From the NCBI GenBank assembly GCA_022361095.1, contig JAKSBO010001081.1, positions 1 to 5,666 on the forward strand: a stretch of 5,666 bases of DNA. The letters are read 5' to 3'. Positions 1-4,686 of the stretch are shown piece by piece. A program made the position numbers and the translations under genes. The stretch's first letter is position 1, and the number at the start of each line of letters is the position of its first letter. Source of the DNA: Desulfobacterales bacterium (GTDB lineage Bacteria > Desulfobacterota > Desulfobacteria > Desulfobacterales > Desulfobacteraceae). The notes beneath the pieces were generated by a model, which worked only from the letters and a program-made list of their open reading frames with translations, ran no database searches and was not told where the DNA came from.

Positions 1-307
1 CCCTCGAAATACTTAATATATTCATCCGGTTAAAATTTTATTGCGCCTCGAACTCAAACCAAAATTCTAATTATTAGAGGCCCCCTTAAGCCAGTGGTAT
101 TGGCTTCACCATATGACGCACGGTCGGTTTAATTGTAAACCACCATGACCTTAATGGTAATATATAAAAATTAAAATTGTATTAGAGTTTGATTGGAACT
201 GAAATCAGCCGGAAAGATTGACAGGAAGCAAAGCTTAAAAGCGACAAATAAAATATGCCGGCCCGTTAAAGCCTGGGCCGGCATGATGGAAGACTTTTGT
301 TCAGACA
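1..307. other. AT-rich intergenic region with no convincing gene
   Basis: This stretch downstream of mlaC contains no open reading frame with a plausible ribosome binding site or recognisable product. It is AT-rich and holds the mlaC terminator at its right end and one possible hairpin at 122-150. A minus-strand ATG at 23-25 opens a frame that leaves the window after eight codons. It has no Shine-Dalgarno sequence, so I do not call it a gene, though a gene beyond the left edge cannot be excluded. A perfect TTGACA at 218-223 on the plus strand lacks a -10 box at a usable distance. Confidence 0.6.
246..284 (-). terminator. Rho-independent terminator of the helical protein-mlaC unit
   Basis: A perfect 10-bp inverted repeat (255-264 with 275-284, arms ATGCCGGCCC and GGGCCGGCAT) encloses a 10-nt loop. 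On the minus strand it is followed directly by ATTTTATTTG, a U-rich tail in the transcript. It begins 23 bp after the mlaC stop codon, as expected for a factor-independent terminator. It makes mlaC the last gene of its transcript. There is no matching T-tract on the plus strand, so it probably works in one direction only. Confidence 0.87.
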
Positions 308-937
308 CTATTTGGAATTATTTTTTGCCTCAATATCGTTGAGAAGTTGTGAAAAAGTATTTCGTCCAAGGAATTCACCGAACTGGGAGCGGTAATTATT
401 GACCATACTCACCCCTTCAATGTTGATATCAAACACCAGCCAAGGGTCTGTATCCTGCCTGTACATCATATATGCAATGGGGATTTCAGTACCATCGGCG
501 GTAATAATCTGGGTGTGAACTTTTGCGTATTCCCGATTTTTTTTCGCTTTTCTCTGCTCATTAAGGTAGACCACCTTTTCATTGGTGTAGGTCTCAAGCT
601 TGGAAATGTAGGTATTTTCAATCAGACGCTGGAACCGGCCCGTAAAATCCTGCTTTTCCTCCGGGGTTCGTCCTCTCCAGTATTTACCTAGGCTGGACTG
701 GGCCATGCGCCCAAAATCAAAACCACTCTGGACAATGTCACGGATTTTCTGCCGACGGACCTCTTTTTTCTCATTCCCTTTTAGTTGCGGTGTCTTAAGC
801 ACATCGAGAATCAGGTCAATTTTGACCTGAAGGGCCTGTGTTGCTGAAGAAGCCTCAATAGCCAAGGTCTGCTGGGTAAACACAAACATGGCAGAAAACA
901 TGAATGTAAAGAAAACCAGTGTTCTGATTATTTTCAT
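308..937 (-). CDS. mlaC: MlaC/Ttg2D-family periplasmic phospholipid-binding protein
   Basis: The 209-residue product matches the MlaC (Ttg2D, toluene-tolerance) family in length and pattern. Residues 1-26 form a Sec signal peptide: basic MKIIR, a hydrophobic core, then TLA before a likely cleavage site after A26. The family core follows, with an R-x-K-I-R-D-I helix near 62-68, FDFGRMAQSSLGKYW at 73-87, TPEEKQDF at 91-98, and the TY..KLE.Y segment at 109-117. The C-terminal half has the beta-rich part, including DPWLVFDI at 164-171. In the known Mla pathway this protein shuttles phospholipid across the periplasm between the outer-membrane MlaA complex and the inner-membrane MlaFEDB transporter. 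None of those partners lies in the window. The start is supported by GAAGGA at 947-952, nine bases upstream. It lies 28 bp after an unknown gene and is probably co-transcribed with it. The family call is firm; direction of transport is not deducible. Confidence 0.9.
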   Translation of the reverse strand: MKIIRTLVFFTFMFSAMFVFTQQTLAIEASSATQALQVKIDLILDVLKTPQLKGNEKKEVRRQKIRDIVQSGFDFGRMAQSSLGKYWRGRTPEEKQDFTGRFQRLIENTYISKLETYTNEKVVYLNEQRKAKKNREYAKVHTQIITADGTEIPIAYMMYRQDTDPWLVFDINIEGVSMVNNYRSQFGEFLGRNTFSQLLNDIEAKNNSK

Positions 938-965
938 CCGTCTTAATCCTTCAAATACTGCCTTT

Positions 966-1514
966 TTAATTCAAAATGCCGTTAATTTCCTGGAAAGCAA
1001 AAGGTGAAGATAAATTTTTTGCGCCCTGGCCTTTTGGATCTGCTTTGGGCTTATGGCCGGAGCCTGTAAAGGATGTGATTTGACCGTCCTTAAACTCAAT
1101 CTGGTAGTTGGGACGAATTCCTTTGCCCGTAGTGCCGAAAAGCACCTTTGATTCTAAATCGCCTGCCATATTTTTCAAGACTTTTTCAAGAAAGTTTTTT
1201 GACAATTGTGCCACCCGGTCAATGTCCCATTCAATATTGTTTTTGACCCGGGATCCTGCACCCGATGATGCTGTCCCCTTGGTTTTTAATTTGGAAATCC
1301 TACTTTCCATGCCTTTGAGCTTCATTGCCAGATTTTTAACCGAACGCTCCTGGACATCCCCTGAAGCCTTGGGCCTTAACTCGTCAAGCTCACCAAATGC
1401 CTGGTCAAAGCAAGCTTTTGACTCATCCACCTCTTTTTGTTCTATAAGCTGGTCCATTTGTTCGCACAACCGGTTGATAGCCAGTCTTGATTCACGGAAT
1501 TTAGTGGGTTCCAT
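966..1514 (-). CDS. Uncharacterised mostly helical protein encoded upstream of mlaC
   Basis: I do not recognise this 182-residue protein. The start at 1512-1514 is chosen because a full AAGGAGGT ribosome binding site lies three bases upstream; an in-frame start at 1595 would add 27 residues but bypass that site. No signal peptide or membrane segment is visible, so it is probably cytoplasmic. Residues 5-48 and 55-78 are charged and helical, with spacing suggesting coiled coil or a helical bundle. A flexible Gly/Ser segment at 80-88 follows, then another helix (about 94-122). The C-terminal part has a short beta-like motif, NYQIEFKDGQITSFTGSG at 136-153, and a Gly/Lys/Pro-rich stretch around 152-167. 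There are two cysteines (17 and 35) and no metal-binding or catalytic motif. It is the first gene of the unit ending in mlaC and divergent from rnhA. An adaptor or structural role is possible but only a guess. Confidence 0.75.
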   Translation of the reverse strand: MEPTKFRESRLAINRLCEQMDQLIEQKEVDESKACFDQAFGELDELRPKASGDVQERSVKNLAMKLKGMESRISKLKTKGTASSGAGSRVKNNIEWDIDRVAQLSKNFLEKVLKNMAGDLESKVLFGTTGKGIRPNYQIEFKDGQITSFTGSGHKPKADPKGQGAKNLSSPFAFQEINGILN

Positions 1515-1517
1515 ATT

Positions 1518-1525
1518 ACCTCCTT
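1518..1525 (-). promoter_or_regulatory. Strong Shine-Dalgarno that sets the start of the unknown gene
   Basis: The minus strand reads AAGGAGGT, fully complementary to the anti-Shine-Dalgarno end of 16S rRNA, three bases before the ATG at 1512-1514. This decides against the longer in-frame start at 1595 and predicts efficient translation. I found no convincing -35/-10 pair upstream of it within the divergent region. Confidence 0.85.
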
Positions 1526-1703
1526 CATGGTTAATGCAAACACTGATAACCGCCTGCTCTTGTCTGCCCCTCATTTTTTTGAGGTTATGGGGCACCGGAA
1601 ACCGGCGGCAACATGCTGCAATTGATCCGTTATTGTTTCAATACTCTACACCGCCTGCATATATATTTCAAGAAACACCCCAATTTTGATACACAGATGT
1701 TTC

Positions 1704-1732
1704 TTTACATTCCTTTTCTTTGCCTTTATATT
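1704..1732 (+). promoter_or_regulatory. Near-consensus sigma-70 promoter for rnhA, possibly leaderless
   Basis: TTTACA (1704-1709, 5 of 6 to the -35 consensus) and TATATT (1727-1732, 5 of 6 to the -10 consensus) are separated by exactly 17 bp. The predicted transcript start, about seven bases past the -10 box, falls at or next to position 1739, the A of the rnhA ATG. The six bases between the -10 box and the ATG (CTGCCC) contain no ribosome binding site. If the promoter is used, the message would have essentially no 5' leader. Confidence 0.6.
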
Positions 1733-1738
1733 CTGCCC

Positions 1739-2473
1739 ATGAAGTTCTACGCAGTGGCCAAGGGCCGTAAAACAGGTATATTCAATTCATGGCCCGAGGC
1801 CGAGCGTCAGGTCAAAGGATTTGCAGGAGCCAGATTCAAAAGCTTTAAGACAAAGCAGGAGGCTTTATCCTTTCTCAAGAACCCGTCCTGCACAAAGCGC
1901 GCGCCGTCAACGGAAAAATTTGCAAAGCCCCCAAAGAATAAAAACGGGCAGCACCAGCCGGTCAATTATGAATACCCGGAAAATGCCGTGATTGTGTATA
2001 CGGACGGCGGGGCCATCGGCAACCCCGGTCCGGGTGGGTATGGCGTGGCCTTTGAAACTGGGGAAACATTTTCCGGCGGTTTTAATCTGACCACCAACAA
2101 CCGCATGGAACTTCTGGCCGTTATTGTAGCCCTTGAATCTCTTGGGGGGGAGACCCGCCCCATCTGCCTGCATTCAGATTCCCGGTACGTGGTCAACGGT
2201 ATTACCAAAAACTGGGCAAATGCATGGAAACGCAGGGGTTGGAAAAAATCCGACGGTTCTAAGGCCATGAATCCGGATTTATGGCAGCGCCTTCTGGATC
2301 TGCTGGAAGATCTTGATGTTCGGTTCATCTGGGTAAAAGGCCATGCAGGCAACCCCTTGAACGAAAAATGTGATCACCTTGCCAACTCAACAGCACATAT
2401 GCCGGGGCTGCCTGACGACACAGGCTATCTAGTGTCCGCCCAAACAACACCCAAAACGTCACCAAAACAGTGA
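1739..2473 (+). CDS. rnhA: Ribonuclease HI with N-terminal hybrid-binding domain
   Basis: The 244-residue protein cleaves the RNA strand of RNA/DNA hybrids. Residues 1-48 (MKFYAVAKGRKTGIF onward) form the viroplasmin-like RNase H1 hybrid-binding domain. W18 and F33 stand at the spacing of the hybrid-contacting W43 and F58 of human RNase H1, followed by K34. A basic linker (about 49-82) leads to the catalytic domain. Its four metal-binding acidic residues are present: D89 in TDGG, E124 in NRMEL, D147 in HSDS and D212 in CDHLA. H202 in KGHAGNPLNE is the expected flexible catalytic histidine. The basic handle is visible as NAWKRRGWKKSDG (161-173). The start at 1739 is chosen because family members begin MKFYAV or similar; the in-frame ATG at 1613 would add 42 residues unlike the family. 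No ribosome binding site precedes it. Its end overlaps the convergent HDOD gene by 15 bp. Confidence 0.94.
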   Translation: MKFYAVAKGRKTGIFNSWPEAERQVKGFAGARFKSFKTKQEALSFLKNPSCTKRAPSTEKFAKPPKNKNGQHQPVNYEYPENAVIVYTDGGAIGNPGPGGYGVAFETGETFSGGFNLTTNNRMELLAVIVALESLGGETRPICLHSDSRYVVNGITKNWANAWKRRGWKKSDGSKAMNPDLWQRLLDLLEDLDVRFIWVKGHAGNPLNEKCDHLANSTAHMPGLPDDTGYLVSAQTTPKTSPKQ

Positions 2474-3535
2474 ACGTATCCAGGAAAAAAATCCCGGTTT
2501 AGATGAATCAACACCTTTTGATTTCACCCCGGGGGAGATTGAATTTCTTCTATTGCTGCTGTCTTGAGGTTGAAGATGCTTGTTTTCAGGCTCTGATACC
2601 GTCTCTTGTTTTTCGTGGTAAACACCGGAAAAACTGCCTGATTTTTCGTCCAGGGAAGCCAGGATCTCCGCGACAACCGTTTCCTGAACTTCATTTTTGG
2701 ACAATGGTGATCCTGATTCCCCGGCAATCCACGTGGATTCAAGCGGCGTAACACAACCATCGCCGGTTTTTCCAATACCCGCCATTGAGGCAACGGCATA
2801 GGCGTACTGAATCGATGCCGCAATATTTTTTTCCTCTTTCGGGGCCAGACCCGGATTCTGGTAAAATTCAATACCCCTGCAAACCCGGGAAGGGATGTGC
2901 CAGATCTGTAACACTCTTGATCCGATATTGGTATCTGCAGTGCCGAATTCATCCAATTCCACAGAATGGAGAGGTGCTTTTAACCGGGCCGCGGTTTGGA
3001 TACATTTTGAAAATTCAAACGGATATAAAACCGCTAGAATCAATTTTCCAATACCATGAAGCAAGCCTGCAATATAAAGCTCACCCGGATTGACATTCAT
3101 GCCCAGGTTCGGATGGCCCAGACGCCTTGCCGCAATGGCACAGGCCCAGGAAAAAGCCCAGTATTCCTGAATTTTAAATCCCTCTATGTCGGGAATTTTT
3201 GGGAACATTCGCTGGAAAAAATAGAAGTTCGCAGCATCGATGGTTTCTCGAAGTCCGAGCCGGACAATGGCTGACCGCAACGTGCAAACCTCATCGATAC
3301 CCCTAAAATAGCTGGAATTTGCCATCTGAAGAATCAAGGACAAAAGCCCTGGATCCGAATCAATAATCTTTACGAAATCATCTATGTTTACTTGGACAAT
3401 TGGTTTTCTGGCAATGGACATCAGTTTCGGCCCATTGGCCGGCATGGGAGGAATTTTAAATTTAGAATTTAGAATATCCAACGCGATGGCATTGGCAATG
3501 GTATCTTCTCCCTTTTTGTTTTCGTTAGCCGTCAT
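2459..3535 (-). CDS. HDOD-domain protein, putative signalling or regulatory factor
   Basis: The 358-residue product carries an HDOD domain, a non-catalytic relative of HD phosphohydrolases found in bacterial signalling proteins. Diagnostic parts are IPPMPANGPKLMSIA (28-42), the IIDSDPGLLSLILQMANSSYF block (57-77), TLRSAIVRLGLRETID (85-100) and AGLLHGIGKLIL (156-167). The usual HD pair of that last motif reads H160-G161, so metal-dependent hydrolase activity is unlikely. No receiver, GGDEF or EAL domain is attached. From about 300 the chain is polar and probably disordered, ending in an aromatic tail, PGFFSWIRSLFW (347-358), that might touch a membrane or partner. The start at 3533-3535 has AGGA six bases upstream (3542-3545). 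An in-frame TTG at 3620-3622 would add a 29-residue hydrophobic stretch but lacks a ribosome binding site. The 3' end overlaps rnhA tail to tail. The regulated process is unknown. Confidence 0.85.
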   Translation of the reverse strand: MTANENKKGEDTIANAIALDILNSKFKIPPMPANGPKLMSIARKPIVQVNIDDFVKIIDSDPGLLSLILQMANSSYFRGIDEVCTLRSAIVRLGLRETIDAANFYFFQRMFPKIPDIEGFKIQEYWAFSWACAIAARRLGHPNLGMNVNPGELYIAGLLHGIGKLILAVLYPFEFSKCIQTAARLKAPLHSVELDEFGTADTNIGSRVLQIWHIPSRVCRGIEFYQNPGLAPKEEKNIAASIQYAYAVASMAGIGKTGDGCVTPLESTWIAGESGSPLSKNEVQETVVAEILASLDEKSGSFSGVYHEKQETVSEPENKHLQPQDSSNRRNSISPGVKSKGVDSSKPGFFSWIRSLFW

Positions 3536-3685
3536 ACGCTGTCCTGTCCGATATAATTTAATCAATGAAAATATGATCCCAATGTGTATCCACAGAAAAA
3601 CACAGAAAAGCTTCAGTTTCAAGAAGTTAAACGGTTCTATGGCAACTTGCTTGGGAAAACAGATTCAAAGCGGATATCGTAAAGG

Positions 3686-3709
3686 GCTGCCGGGAATCAT
3701 CCCGGCAGC
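3686..3709 (-). terminator. Hairpin after the flavodoxin-TPR operon
   Basis: A perfect 10-bp GC-rich stem (GCTGCCGGGA at 3686-3695 with TCCCGGCAGC at 3700-3709) closes a 4-nt loop 26 bp after the stop of the TPR gene. On the minus strand it is followed by CCTTTACG, so the U-tract is poor. It may terminate partially, protect the 3' end of the message, or attenuate read-through into the HDOD gene. The plus-strand flank is purine-rich and has no T-tract. Confidence 0.55.
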
Positions 3710-3735
3710 AGGAGAGGAGAGAGAAGGTGCCGCTG

Positions 3736-4083
3736 TCAAGCGGCTGCAACGTCCAGTGTTAAAAGATACACCAGATTTTTTTGAAGGGTTTTATAAAGAA
3801 TATTGTCGGTACCGTAATGCTCGGAGACAATGGACATTGACTGCTCATAGGAGAGCAGCGCTTTATCCCATTCCCCTGACATGGTGTATAAATTCCCCAT
3901 ATTGTTTAAAAGCTTTGCCACAAGACACGCCTTATTCAACATACGGGTCAGATCCAGGGCTTGATTGATGTTTCTAAAGGCCGTATCAAACTTCCCTGCA
4001 TTTCCGGCTGCCATGGCAGTCCGGTTCATAAAGCCGATGTCCTTGAGCATGGATCGCAAACATTTTTTTTGTTTAGGCGGCAT
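3736..4083 (-). CDS. Small tetratricopeptide-repeat protein coupled to flavodoxin
   Basis: The 115-residue protein consists almost entirely of TPR-type helices. The clearest repeat is about 55-88, where LLNNMGNLYTMSGEWDKAL matches the small/large residue pattern of a TPR (N-x-G-x-x-Y...G-x-W-x-x-A-L). An earlier degenerate repeat is at about 20-50 (AGKFDTAFRNINQAL), and a final helix may cap the array. There is no signal peptide or membrane segment, so it should be cytoplasmic. TPRs bind peptides or proteins; no enzyme motif is present. The ATG at 4081-4083 lies inside the end of the flavodoxin gene, giving an 11-bp overlap, and AGGA at 4092-4095 is eight bases upstream within flavodoxin coding sequence. 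This arrangement suggests translational coupling. A link to flavodoxin function is inferred only from the overlap. A shorter start at residue 12 or 19 is possible. Confidence 0.8.
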   Translation of the reverse strand: MPPKQKKCLRSMLKDIGFMNRTAMAAGNAGKFDTAFRNINQALDLTRMLNKACLVAKLLNNMGNLYTMSGEWDKALLSYEQSMSIVSEHYGTDNILYKTLQKNLVYLLTLDVAAA

Positions 4084-4516
4084 TTATCACATCCTGTGTC
4101 CACTCATTGATATCTGACTCTTCAGGTTCTCCGTCAATTCTAAGGGACTCACACACAAGGGTGGCCCCCAGTTTTGCCAGGCGTTCCTCAAGGGCATCCA
4201 CAGCGCCGCAGAAATATTCGTAGGATGAATCTCCGCATCCAAACACGGCGAATTTCTTACCTGTCAAATTTAAGTCCCCCGTCATATTTTCATAAAAAGG
4301 TTCAAAATCCTCCTGGAATTCGATTTCATCCTCGCCCCAGGTGGAACTGCCAAGCAGGTATAAATCAAACGCTTCGTTAAGGATATCCACACCAACATCA
4401 GATACATTGATCTTTTTTGTTGTGTAATCAGCGTTGGACAAATCCGTTGAAATGGTATCCGCAACAGATTCTGTATTTCCGGTTGTTGATCCGTAAATAA
4501 TCAGTGCACTATTCAT
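4073..4516 (-). CDS. Short-chain flavodoxin (FMN electron carrier)
   Basis: The 147-residue protein has the length and motifs of short-chain flavodoxins and strongly resembles the Desulfovibrio protein. The FMN phosphate loop is GSTTGNTE (9-16). The next flavin-contact loop is SSTWGEDEIEFQ (57-68), where W60 should stack on the isoalloxazine ring. The third loop is FGCGDSSYEYFCGAVD (92-107), where Y99 should cover the other face. Flavodoxins carry one or two electrons at low potential in the cytoplasm and often replace ferredoxin when iron is scarce; here the partner is unknown. The start is well supported: AGGAGG (4521-4526) lies four bases upstream of the ATG at 4514-4516. A consensus promoter lies further upstream, and the gene leads a two-gene unit with an overlapping TPR gene. 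Acidic composition is typical of the family. I leave the symbol blank because fld/flav naming varies. Confidence 0.95.
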   Translation of the reverse strand: MNSALIIYGSTTGNTESVADTISTDLSNADYTTKKINVSDVGVDILNEAFDLYLLGSSTWGEDEIEFQEDFEPFYENMTGDLNLTGKKFAVFGCGDSSYEYFCGAVDALEERLAKLGATLVCESLRIDGEPEESDINEWTQDVINAA

Positions 4517-4547
4517 AAACCCTCCTAAATTTATAATTCAAGTCGTT

Positions 4548-4571
4548 TAGTATTAGGTATAACTAACTTAT
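4548..4571. promoter_or_regulatory. Possible operator over the flavodoxin transcription start
   Basis: An imperfect dyad TAGT...ACTA spans 4548-4565 (six of nine positions symmetrical). The overlapping plus-strand sequence beginning TTAGGT at 4553 and ending at 4571 agrees, by my hand count, with 13 of 19 bases of the DtxR/IdeR iron-box consensus as I recall it. It covers the predicted +1 and touches the -10 box, where a repressor would block initiation. Flavodoxin genes are often iron-regulated, so an iron-responsive repressor is plausible. The match is imperfect in an AT-rich leader and may be chance. Confidence 0.3.
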
Positions 4572-4595
4572 AGAAGCACAAAGCCATAGTGTCAA
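4567..4595 (-). promoter_or_regulatory. Consensus sigma-70 promoter of the flavodoxin operon
   Basis: On the minus strand a perfect -35 box TTGACA (4595-4590) and a -10 box TATAAG (4572-4567, 5 of 6) are separated by exactly 17 bp. The start site is predicted near 4560, giving a leader of roughly 44 bases that includes the AGGAGG site. This is the strongest promoter I can see in the window and suggests high basal expression unless repressed. Confidence 0.85.
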
Positions 4596-4655
4596 GTGTT
4601 TTTTAGGACAGGTTAATTTTTTTATTGAAAACTTACAAAAAGAAGGTACGGATCA

Positions 4656-4679
4656 AGCTGACCGGGCACCCGGTCAGCT
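4656..4679 (-). terminator. Hairpin downstream of gpsA
   Basis: Perfect 11-base arms (AGCTGACCGGG at 4656-4666 and CCCGGTCAGCT at 4669-4679) are separated by two bases; the innermost pair would probably open to give a 4-nt loop. It lies seven bases past the gpsA stop codon. On the minus strand the sequence after the stem is TTGATCCGTACC and only then CTTCTTTTTG, so the U-tract is displaced. It is probably the gpsA terminator or a 3'-end stabiliser, insulating the flavodoxin promoter. Confidence 0.65.
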
Positions 4680-4686
4680 CGGAATA

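Noticed and set aside
184..193. AGAGTTTGAT, identical to the start of the conserved 16S rRNA 5' region
   Set aside because: The similarity ends after ten bases; the following sequence does not continue as 16S rRNA, and a protein gene with a terminator follows.
218..223. Perfect TTGACA on the plus strand
   Set aside because: No -10-like box occurs 16-18 bp downstream, and the sequence runs into the mlaC terminator and antisense of mlaC.
1569..1584. CCTCA/TGAGG repeat with a T-rich loop in the divergent region, considered as a terminator or operator
   Set aside because: The stem is only five pairs, the T-run is in the loop rather than after the stem, and no gene ends here.
1515..1595. 27-codon N-terminal extension of the unknown gene
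   Set aside because: It would place the AAGGAGGT site inside coding sequence while having no comparable site of its own.
1108..1689. 193-codon plus-strand open frame antisense to the unknown gene
   Set aside because: It has no recognisable domain, lies opposite a gene with a perfect ribosome binding site, and has the Ser/Leu/Arg-rich composition of an antisense shadow.
1613..1738. 42-codon in-frame N-terminal extension of RNase HI
   Set aside because: Family members begin at MKFYAV or equivalent; the extension resembles no domain, and the likely promoter lies inside it.
2524..2952. 142-codon minus-strand frame within the HDOD gene
   Set aside because: It overlaps the HDOD gene in another frame, has no domain and no independent start signal.
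3552..3557. TATAAT on the plus strand upstream of the HDOD gene
   Set aside because: No -35 box is present at the right distance and no plus-strand gene follows; the minus-strand equivalents also lack a credible -35.
3384..3968. 194-codon plus-strand frame across HDOD, the intergenic gap and the TPR gene
   Set aside because: It is antisense to two supported genes and their hairpin, and its translation has no recognisable features.
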